Below are positions 22,517 to 30,300 of a stretch of DNA of 32,264 nt, piece after piece. The notes under the pieces were generated by a model. It saw only the letters and a program-made list of their open reading frames with translations, searched no databases and was not told the DNA's origin. Source of the stretch: Clostridia bacterium (GTDB lineage Bacteria; Bacillota; Clostridia; Oscillospirales; Acutalibacteraceae); contig JAFRXS010000173.1 of assembly GCA_017443405.1 (NCBI GenBank), positions 1 through 32,264 of the forward strand. The letters are read 5' to 3'. The stretch's first letter is position 1; each line of letters begins with the position of its first letter. Both the position numbers and the translations under genes were made by a program.

Positions 22517-22681
22517 TCAATTTTGCAATTAGCAATGTGCAATGTGCAATTTCGGGCGGGCGGAGCCCGCACCTATCTGTAATGATGCTTGCCCTTACGG
22601 GCAAATGATGTCGCTTCGCTAATGATGTTGCCTTCGGCAATGATGTGTGCCTGCGGCACATTGACGGCGGGCTCTGCCCGC
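22517..22681. repeat. Second module: 35-bp unit variant, hairpin array B (spacer AATGATG), closing palindrome
   Basis: This module repeats the order of module A: a 35/36-bp unit (22517-22552), an opening palindrome GCGGGC-gga-GCCCGC (22556-22570), hairpins TTGCCC-ttac-GGGCAA (about 22589), TCGC-ttc-GC(T)A (imperfect, about 22611), TTGCC-ttc-GGCAA (about 22628) and GTGCC-tgc-GGCAC (about 22647) separated by (A)ATGATGT, then a closing palindrome GCGGGC-tct-GCCCGC (22667-22681). Confidence 0.88.
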
Positions 22682-22715
22682 ACCCGTTCATATAAAACAA
22701 CGCGGAGCGTTCCGA

Positions 22716-22795
22716 AATGCCCGCAGGGCAATTCATGACCGCAGGTCAATTCACGCGCGCAAGCGCAATTCACGCCGCAGGCGCCGGCGCAAAAC
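22716..22795. repeat. Hairpin array C (spacer AATTCA)
   Basis: Short palindromes TGCCC-gca-GGGCA (about 22718), GACC-gca-GGTC (about 22737), a GCGC..GCGC unit (about 22755) and GCGCC-type stems near 22780, separated by (C)AATTCA(T/C). Less regular than arrays A and B and probably partly decayed. The rest of 22281-22857 codes for nothing I can support. Confidence 0.7.
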
Positions 22796-22857
22796 ACAAC
22801 ACGCAACACGCGCCGAAGTCCGCGCGGCCGCGGACCGAAAAATATTTGCGTTATATA

Positions 22858-22886
22858 TTGATTCTTTCCCGCCGGGGAAGTAAAAT
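22858..22886 (+). promoter_or_regulatory. Sigma-A promoter of the SPFH operon
   Basis: TTGATT (22858-22863), 17 nt, TAAAAT (22881-22886), 61 bp before the start codon and just outside the repeat region. Confidence 0.75.
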
Positions 22887-22947
22887 AATATAAGGAAGAA
22901 ACGTACCGGACTATTCATATAATTACCGAAGGAAAGGGTGTGTGATC

Positions 22948-24342
22948 ATGGCTAAGATCGCCGATATCATCAAGTACGAAGGGGACAACAGCACGTTCAT
23001 CTGGAAGCATCCCTGCGAGGATTTCAACGCGCTGACGCAGCTCATCGTCCACGAGAGCCAGGAGGCCGTGTTCTTCATGAACGGCGAGGCGCTCGACGTT
23101 TTCAGGGCGGGCAGATACACGCTCGAATCACAGAACATCCCGCTTGTCGGCAAGGCGCTCAACCGCGCGACGGGCGGCGAGACGCCCTTCCACTGCGAGG
23201 TCTATTTCATCAACAAGACCGTGCAGATGGACCTTAACTGGGGGACGGACAGCAAGGTCCGCTATCTCGAGCCGGAGTACGGCATACCCGTCGAGATCGG
23301 CGCGAGCGGTTCGCTCAACCTGAAGGTCGAGGACTCTCTGAAGCTGCTCGTCAAGCTCGTCGGCACGATGAACGGCATCGCGTGGGACGGCAGCGGCGAG
23401 GATTTTACCAAGAGTCTCAGGGAGTCGTTCCGCCCGATGATCTCGACGGCGGTCAAGTCCAATCTCTCCGCCGCCATCAAGGAGAACGGCATAAACGTCC
23501 TCGAGGTCGACGAGCACCTGACGGAGCTCTCCGCGACGCTCAAGGCGAAGATCGAGCCCGGCTTCGGCGAGTACGGTCTCGCCGTCCCGAATTTCTATCT
23601 GACTACCGTCGTCCTGCCCGAGGACGACCCGAATTTCGCGCAGCTGCGCGAGCTTCACACCGTCGCCCTCAAGACGGGGATGGCGGCGGCCGAGGCGCAG
23701 GTCACCGCGGCGAGAAGGGAAGCGGAGCTTGAGAGGCAGACCACGCAGACCGAGGTCGCCAAGCGCGAGGCGGAGCGTCAGGTCATCGCCGCTCAGGCGC
23801 AGGCGGAGGCGACGCGTCAGGCGGGCTTCGCCGAGGCGCAGGTAATGCAGGCTCAGGGCATCACAAAGAAGGACTACGTTCAGGCGGAGGTCCAGAAGGC
23901 GTACGCCGAGGGCATCGGCAAGATGGGCTCCGGCTCCGGCGGTTCCGGCGGCGCGGGAGGCTCGACGATGAGCGACATAATCGGCCTCGGCGTCGGCCTG
24001 CAGGCCGCCCAGGCGATGAGCGGTCAGATAAACGGCATCTTCGGCAATCTCGGCGCTCCCGCGCCCGATAAGGCGGCGGGCCCCGAAATGAGGAAGTGCC
24101 CGAAGTGCGGCGCCGACATACCGGCGCAGTCAAAATTCTGCCTCGTCTGCGGCGAGAAGGTCGGGACGGCTCCCGAGGACACCGTCGTCTGCCCCGGCTG
24201 CGGCAACCGCGTGCCCAAGGGCAAATTCTGCATCGAGTGCGGCGCGACCCTGTCGACGGGCGAACGCAAGTGCCCGAAGTGCGGGGCGGACGTCCCTGCG
24301 GGCGGCAAATTCTGCCTTGAATGCGGCGAAAAGCAGGAATAA
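22948..24342 (+). CDS. SPFH-domain protein with three C-terminal zinc ribbons
   Basis: 464 residues from ATG 22948 (AAAGGG 9 nt upstream; an in-frame GTG lies 6 bp earlier). Residues about 25-245 form an SPFH/band-7 domain of the soluble 'virion core protein'/YdjI-like group (DVFRAGRYTLESQNIPL, VYFINKTVQMDLNWGT, FGEYGLAVPNFYLTTV). Then come an Ala/Glu/Gln-rich coiled coil (about 245-325), a Gly/Ser linker (327-339), a hydrophobic stretch, and three CxxC...CxxC zinc ribbons (Cys 384/387/398/401, 415/418/428/431, 442/445/456/459). SPFH proteins oligomerise on membranes as scaffolds. It heads a run of small membrane and zinc-ribbon genes that probably form one complex. Confidence 0.92.
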   Translation: MAKIADIIKYEGDNSTFIWKHPCEDFNALTQLIVHESQEAVFFMNGEALDVFRAGRYTLESQNIPLVGKALNRATGGETPFHCEVYFINKTVQMDLNWGTDSKVRYLEPEYGIPVEIGASGSLNLKVEDSLKLLVKLVGTMNGIAWDGSGEDFTKSLRESFRPMISTAVKSNLSAAIKENGINVLEVDEHLTELSATLKAKIEPGFGEYGLAVPNFYLTTVVLPEDDPNFAQLRELHTVALKTGMAAAEAQVTAARREAELERQTTQTEVAKREAERQVIAAQAQAEATRQAGFAEAQVMQAQGITKKDYVQAEVQKAYAEGIGKMGSGSGGSGGAGGSTMSDIIGLGVGLQAAQAMSGQINGIFGNLGAPAPDKAAGPEMRKCPKCGADIPAQSKFCLVCGEKVGTAPEDTVVCPGCGNRVPKGKFCIECGATLSTGERKCPKCGADVPAGGKFCLECGEKQE

Positions 24343-24388
24343 GGCGAAAAAAGGAAAATCGAAAAAGCTTTGATCGGAGGTATACGGG

Positions 24389-25087
24389 ATGAAAAAGCTG
24401 CTGAAGGGTTATCTGGTCGTCTGGGCGGTCGCCGTGGCGATCTTCAATATAATAGTTTTCGCCGTTCCGAACGAAAGTGAGAAGTACGTCAAATTCGGCG
24501 GCGCGTTCTGGGCGGGCTACGCCCTCATCATGCTCTCGTTTTTGGGGCAGCTGGCGGTCAGTGTGTTCTTCTTTAGGTCGGAGAACACCGAAAAGGTCTT
24601 CCTCAACCTGCCGCTGATACGCATCGGGCGCTCGTGCCTGATAGTGTCGCTCATTTGCGGCGCGGCGCTGATGGTCATACCGGACTGCCCGCAGTGGGTC
24701 GGCGCGATAGTCGCGGCGCTGGTGCTGGGCTTCTATATCATCGCCGCCGCCCGCGCGAGGATAGCGGCTGAGGCGGTGTCCTACGTCGGCGCGAACGCCG
24801 CCGCGAATACGGCGTTCGTCAAGGAATACACCGCGAGGGCGGAGCAGCTCGTGTCCTCGGCGGCGACCCCCGCGGGCAAGGCGGCCGCCGAAAAGGTCTT
24901 CGAGGCGCTGCGCTACAGCAATAAATCCGGGCGCGGCACGGGCGATATCGAGGCGGAGATAGCTTCGGTATTCACCGTTTTCGCCGACGCCGTCAGGTCC
25001 GGCGACGACGCCGCCGCGGCGGACAGGGGCGCGGCTCTCGCTCGGCTGATATCCGAAAGGGACGTCGCCGCAAAGGCGGAAAAATAA
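24389..25087 (+). CDS. Hypothetical membrane protein, SPFH operon companion
   Basis: 232 residues; GGAGG lies 8 nt before ATG 24389. Four hydrophobic helices (about 5-25, 38-60, 76-95, 105-122) are followed by a soluble helical Ala/Glu-rich domain (about 122-232) predicted to be cytoplasmic. The family is not recognised. Position 46 bp after the SPFH gene and 4 bp before the next gene suggests it is the membrane partner of the SPFH scaffold. Confidence 0.8.
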   Translation: MKKLLKGYLVVWAVAVAIFNIIVFAVPNESEKYVKFGGAFWAGYALIMLSFLGQLAVSVFFFRSENTEKVFLNLPLIRIGRSCLIVSLICGAALMVIPDCPQWVGAIVAALVLGFYIIAAARARIAAEAVSYVGANAAANTAFVKEYTARAEQLVSSAATPAGKAAAEKVFEALRYSNKSGRGTGDIEAEIASVFTVFADAVRSGDDAAAADRGAALARLISERDVAAKAEK

Positions 25088-25091
25088 TAAA

Positions 25092-25592
25092 ATGACCGAT
25101 CTGTTTTGCAAGACCTGCGGCGGAAGGCTCGAAATAAACATCGGCTCCGACACCGCGGTGTGCGATTCCTGCGGGCTGGTGCGCCGCCTCGAGCCCGAGG
25201 AGGTCGCCGGCGTGACGGCGGCGTGGCGCGCCGCGCTGACGGATATGGGCTCCGGCACCCGGCAGGGCTATAAGGACGCGATCGACAAGTTCCGGTCGCT
25301 GTCTTTCGTCGCCGGCTCGAAGGACCGGATTGCGGAATGTCAGGAGCGCATCAGGGAGCTTGACGAGGCGCAGGAGCGCCGCGAGAACTCGAAAAAGAAG
25401 ACAGGCAGCGCCGGGCTCGGCATAGTCCTGATAATCGTCGCGGTGCTCATCCTCGCCGCGATAATCGCCGGCGCGGTATACCTGATCATCAATATCGTTC
25501 ACGGCACGCTGACCCCGACGGCGCGGTGGATAGCCGTCGCCGCGGGCGTCCTGGTCATCATCCTTGCCGTGGTCGGCAAGCTGAGCGCATGA
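25092..25592 (+). CDS. Zinc-ribbon protein with two C-terminal transmembrane helices
   Basis: 166 residues. The N-terminus has a four-Cys zinc ribbon (FCKTCGG...AVCDSCGL), then a short helical region with a TPR-like look (GYKDAIDKFRSLSFVAGSKDRIAECQERI), a charged linker (ERRENSKKK) and two hydrophobic helices (about 108-135 and 144-163). The zinc ribbon resembles those of the SPFH protein upstream, suggesting the same complex. Start 4 bp after the previous stop. Its TGA stop overlaps the ATG of the AlkD-like gene. Confidence 0.82.
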   Translation: MTDLFCKTCGGRLEINIGSDTAVCDSCGLVRRLEPEEVAGVTAAWRAALTDMGSGTRQGYKDAIDKFRSLSFVAGSKDRIAECQERIRELDEAQERRENSKKKTGSAGLGIVLIIVAVLILAAIIAGAVYLIINIVHGTLTPTARWIAVAAGVLVIILAVVGKLSA

Positions 25593-26314
25593 CGGTACCT
25601 GAGATAAGAGCGGAGCTTTTCGCTCTGCGGGACGAAAAATACGCCGACTTCCAGTCGGGGCTCTTCCCGACGGTCGGCAGGGAGCGCGTAATAGGCGTCC
25701 GCACGCCCGCGCTGCGCGGATTCGCGAAACGCCTGTACCGCGAAAAAGAAGCGGGGGAGTTCCTTGCCTGCCTGCCGCATAAGTACTTTGACGAGGATCA
25801 GCTGCACGCGTTCGTCATCTCGCTCGAAAAGGACTTTGACCGCTGCGCGGGACTCGTTGAGGAGTTCCTGCCGTATATCGGCAACTGGGCGACCTGCGAC
25901 CAGCTCTCTCCCGCCGTTTTCAAAAAATACCCCGGAAAGCTGCTGCCTCACATCGACGTATGGCTGAGGTCGGATAAGACCTATACCGTGCGTTTCGCGA
26001 TCGGGATGCTCATGCGGCATTATCTCGACGACGCGAACTTCGATATGAGATACGCCCTCCTCATAGCCGATATGAGGTCGGACGAATACTATATAAACAT
26101 GATGCGGGCGTGGTATTTCGCGACTGCTCTGGCAAAACGCCGGGACGATATCCTCCCGATCGTGGAGGGCGGCAGGCTCGACGGCGCGACGCTGAAAATG
26201 ACGGTCGGGAAGTGCCGCGACAGCTACCGCATCCCCGACGGGCTCAAACAGCGTCTGAAGGAGCTGCGTGACGGGCAATTGAAAAACGGTGACGGAATTG
26301 AAAAACCGGAATGA
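25589..26314 (+). CDS. AlkD-like DNA alkylation repair (HEAT-repeat) protein
   Basis: 241 residues from ATG 25589, which overlaps the upstream stop by 4 bp; a longer frame starting earlier lies inside the previous gene. An all-helical HEAT-like protein. The family signature YIGNWATCDQL (W100, D104) and the preceding GVRTPALRGFAKRL and KYFDEDQLHAF fit the DNA alkylation repair family, whose glycosylase members remove positively charged alkylated bases without base flipping. Activity of this branch is not certain. Translationally coupled in the SPFH operon, although no functional link is obvious. Confidence 0.9.
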   Translation: MTVPEIRAELFALRDEKYADFQSGLFPTVGRERVIGVRTPALRGFAKRLYREKEAGEFLACLPHKYFDEDQLHAFVISLEKDFDRCAGLVEEFLPYIGNWATCDQLSPAVFKKYPGKLLPHIDVWLRSDKTYTVRFAIGMLMRHYLDDANFDMRYALLIADMRSDEYYINMMRAWYFATALAKRRDDILPIVEGGRLDGATLKMTVGKCRDSYRIPDGLKQRLKELRDGQLKNGDGIEKPE

Positions 26315-26990
26315 CGCGGGATTTGATCATATCTTTTACTTCCCGCCCCATCAGGACGACGAGCTGACGAATTTCGGCGTGGCGATCATGAAGGATATCG
26401 ACGCCGGGCGCAGCTGTCATTTGCACCCCGGCAGGCACGTTTACCCGATGACGCGCGGGGAGTTTTCCGCCGCGCGCGACCGCGAATACCGCGCGTGCTG
26501 CCGCGAGATGGGACTTGGGGACGCGGACGCCCGCATATCGCCGCTGCGCGGACTTGACGGACAGCTTACCGTCGAGAGCGCGAAGGAGATAATCCTTGAC
26601 GCGATAAAGGGGCTTCCGCCCGAAAGCGTCGAGGTCCGCGCCCTCGCCCCGGTCGCCGGTCTTCACCAGAATCCCGACCACCGCGCGACCGGGACCGCCG
26701 CGCTCGAGCTGTTCGGGGAGGGCGCGTTCGGAGGCCTCACGCTGTTCTACGAGTCGATACTGCTGCCCGAAGTCACGGGCGACGACGCTCCGCTTCAGTA
26801 CGCGACGGAGCGCGTCGAACCCGACGAGGGGCAGGCGGAGCGTTTCCGCCGCGCCGCGGACCGGTACGGGATATGGGCGCCGGAGAAGGGCTTTTACGCA
26901 ATCGGCCACCACTCGGTAAAGGACGAGTTCGAGATGATGACCGCCGACCCCGTGTCGCTCGTCTGTTCCGGGCAGGCGCCGGCGAAATGA
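26289..26990 (+). CDS. PIG-L-type (LmbE-like) deacetylase
   Basis: 233 residues if GTG 26289 is the start, overlapping the AlkD-like gene by 26 bp in another frame; TTG 26298 is an alternative. Neither has a good ribosome binding site. The metal motif FPPHQDDE (H21, D24; usually PHPDDE, here Gln for Pro) and the second motif HQNPDHRAT (H126, D130, H131) give the Zn-binding set of N-acetylglucosaminyl-PI/bacillithiol-pathway/antibiotic deacetylases. The substrate is unknown. The last gene before a strong terminator. Confidence 0.9.
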   Translation: MTELKNRNDAGFDHIFYFPPHQDDELTNFGVAIMKDIDAGRSCHLHPGRHVYPMTRGEFSAARDREYRACCREMGLGDADARISPLRGLDGQLTVESAKEIILDAIKGLPPESVEVRALAPVAGLHQNPDHRATGTAALELFGEGAFGGLTLFYESILLPEVTGDDAPLQYATERVEPDEGQAERFRRAADRYGIWAPEKGFYAIGHHSVKDEFEMMTADPVSLVCSGQAPAK

Positions 26991-27105
26991 CGGTTGCCGG
27001 GGGGCAAACGCCGCGTCATCGACCCGCGAAGCGATCCGCGCCGTACCGGCTCCCCGAAAAGGGTACGAAATCAGGCGGCAGCGCCGCCGACGTCGATATA
27101 TAAGC

Positions 27106-27137
27106 AAAAGCCGCCGCGTTTTTCGGCGGTTTTTTTA
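27106..27137 (+). terminator. Strong terminator of the SPFH operon
   Basis: AAAAGCCGCCG and CGGCGGTTTT pair around a 7-nt loop and run into a T7 tract (27130-27136). A truncated MITE-like copy begins 4 bp later. Confidence 0.92.
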
Positions 27138-27140
27138 TCA

Positions 27141-27221
27141 TGACGCAAAGCAAGGATGAAGAGCGCGAAAGAGCCAAAAAGACCCGGCCAAAGGCGATTC
27201 GGGTTCGACTCCCCTTACCCT
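27141..27221 (+). mobile_element. MITE-like element, copy 3 (5'-truncated)
   Basis: 81 bp matching the right half of the elements at 6376-6539 (inverted) and 7302-7464, from TGACGCAAAGC through the terminal CTCCCCTTACCCT. The left half is missing; the element starts immediately after a terminator T tract. The last two bases differ (CCCTGA instead of CCCTAA). Confidence 0.85.
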
Positions 27222-27290
27222 GAGCGTGACGCGCCCGGCGCGGTCAAACGTAACGGCGGACAGTTCTGACGCGGGGATCGGACTGAGGAC

Positions 27291-27319
27291 TTGACAAAAC
27301 GGCGTATTGACATTAGAAT
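27291..27319 (+). promoter_or_regulatory. Sigma-A promoter of the giant surface-protein gene
   Basis: TTGACA (27291-27296), 17 nt, TAGAAT (27314-27319), 59 bp before the start codon. Confidence 0.88.
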
Positions 27320-27378
27320 ATATTATTAGGAGATTATTATTTGGTATAAATGCATCAATACTTCGGAGGCTACTCACA

Positions 27379-30300
27379 ATGAAAAAGGCAAGAACGCTTT
27401 TACCGGTACTCCTTACGTTCATGCTGGCGGTGTCCGTCTGTGTCTCGGCCGGAATACTGCTTGCTCCGGACGCGGAGGCCATCACGACCCAGACCGCGGG
27501 CAACTACTATATCAAAGTGGAAGTCCATGATGAAACGTCTACTCTGTCAAAGTATGACAGCTGCAACAACTCCGCCGGTTACGTGGTCGTTCCCACGATC
27601 AAACAGGACGGAACGGAGGGCCCGCTCTGGTACGCTACCGTAAAGAAGAGCGAGTGGGACTCCGACAATATGACCGCGACGTATTATTATCACGCGGACG
27701 GAAAAAACAAGGACGCCTCCACAAACGTCGCCGTCGCGGGGTTCCCCGCCGGCCTCAGAAAGGTGCAGACCGCCTCCGCGACGGCAACGAACTGGATCAA
27801 GAACAATAACGGCTCGTGGACGTCCAGGGAGCGTTTCAGGGTTTACGTATCCGCGGATAATTCCAACTGGACCTGCGTATTGGACTATTATGAGGATACG
27901 TCGGCGGGAGGCAACTGGTCCTATACGAACGCCGTCGAATCTTCCAAATACCCTGCGCTGAACGCCGTGGCGATCACCGGTCCCACGACCGTGCTTACGC
28001 ACGGAAGCGCCAAGCAGACATATACCGTGACCGCCGCGTGCGACCAATACGGTGTAAACTGGGGCTTTTCCTCGGTGTCGTGGGCGAGCAGCAACTCCAA
28101 CGCCACTATCACCGGCGGCGGCGTCGCCACCTTCGGCTTCAACGGCGGCGCGGCGTACGCGACGGTCTTTACGCCCTCTTTATATAACGGCAGCTATTCG
28201 TCCGTGAACACAGTCGCCGTGTCCGTGAATCCCGTGGCGGACACCATTGCCCTGCACGAAACCAAAACCGCCACCATCAACGCCGGCAACGGGCATTTCT
28301 TCTGCTTCAAGCCCACGACCACCGGCAACTACGCTTTCTGGGCGGGCGGCACGGATCTGGATCCCCTCGGTTATGTTTTCGACGCCGGCTGCAACGAACT
28401 GATCAGCCAGGACGATATCAGCAACTCCTCCAACGGCAACCCCACGGCGCAGTCCGTATTGGGGCTTTCCAGCGGCAACCGCCATTACGTGGTTTACAGA
28501 TTCACCTCCAACACGGAGTATTTCCTGTTCACCAACGATTATTATAACGTGAAGAGCGGCAATACAAAGACCGGCTCCTACCCGGTAACGGTATCCAGAG
28601 CCGTAGACCTGACGTTCAACGACGCAAACTCCGGCGCCACGACCACGTTTACCGGGATGCCCTCCAACCAGCCGTTCGTGATCGCGGACCGTGTGAGCTT
28701 CGCCCGCGATAACCACACGCTGATCGCGTGGTCCGAATCCGGCTCCGCCGCCGAGACCAAAACGGTCATGCATTCGGAAACGCTCACGATCCCGGCGACC
28801 GCTTCCAAGACCTATTACGCGCTGTGGTATCCGGACAGCCCCGCGACGCTCACTCCGAACAACGATTACACCGCCGCCGTTGACGCCGGCGCGCAGATAC
28901 GGTTCTATCAGTTCACGCCCTCCTCCACACGGAAATACCTGATCTACGGCAAAGCGGGCACGGATTCGTATGTGAATCTCTACGACGCCGCGGTGTACCG
29001 GAACAGCGCCGTGATCCTGACCTCGCAGGATGATTCCGGAACAAGCGACGGCACCATGAACGGCTATGCGTTCGACGGCCTCACTAACAACCAGTTCTTC
29101 CTGCTGCGACAGCTCAACGCGAACACCAAATACCTTTACGGAGTTAAGTTTTACAACAGCTCCTCAACAGGCGATCTTCCGTTCCGGTTCGAGGAGGTCT
29201 ATTCCGTCGCCTATGACCTGCGGGGCGGCGCAGGCACGTTTGCGGATCAGGATAAGTTCCTGAACAAGGACCTGACCCTCTCCTCCGAAGTGCCCGCCCG
29301 CGCCGGTTACGTCTTTAAGGGCTGGAGCGCGGATCCCGCGGGCAATACTGTGGATTACGCCCCCGGCGCGACGTATACCGGCAACGCGGATCTTACGCTC
29401 TACGCCGTTTGGGCCGCCGATCCCGCCTTCCTGAACTGGGCGTACACCATGGGCAAGAGCACCTATGATAACGGCGGCAGCGGTATTTCCGGTCTGGGCG
29501 ACGCTGTCGCAAACGGCAAGACCATTCTGGATTCCGTGAACGCCTACAGCGATACCTACGATCAGACGCAGGCGGACGCAGCCGCGAACTCGATCCTGGC
29601 GGCGCTGCCCGCTGCAACGCTGAACCGGGGGATAACGGTAGACATCACCGCCGCCGGAGAGGGCTATTGCCAGAGGTTCACGCCGAGCGCCTCCGGCACC
29701 TATATTTTCTATTCCTACGCGACCGAGCGCGCGGGCGATCCCTACGGCTTTATCTACAGCGGCGCCGGCGCCGAGCTTGCCAAACAGGACGATATCAGCA
29801 ATTCCTCCAACGGCGCTCCCGCCATGCAGGCGCTGCTGGGCATCCAGAACAACCAGCACTACGTTACCTATAATATGACGGCGGGCACCGCCTATTATCT
29901 GTATACCCGCTGCTACAATACTTCCGACACGGGCACGTACCCCGTGATGATCTCGAGCCCCGTCAAGCTCACGTTTGATCCCACCGGCGGCAGCGAGACC
30001 GTTGTGAAGGAGAACGTGCCGGGCGGCGCGCCCCTGCCGCTGACGAACATCGCCCCCACGCGCGGGGGGCACTCTCTGCTTGCGTGGAGCGAAAGCGGCG
30101 AGGCGGACGAACCGAAGGCTTATATGGCAAACGGTACGCTTACGGTTCCCTCCTCCGACAAGACATATTACGCGCTGTGGTATCCCGATGACCCCGCTGA
30201 GGTCTCGCTGAACACGGATCATACCGCCTCCGTGACCGCGGCGTCACAGATCGTGTATTACAGCTTTACGCCTTCCGTTACCTCCCGTTACGTGCTCTAT

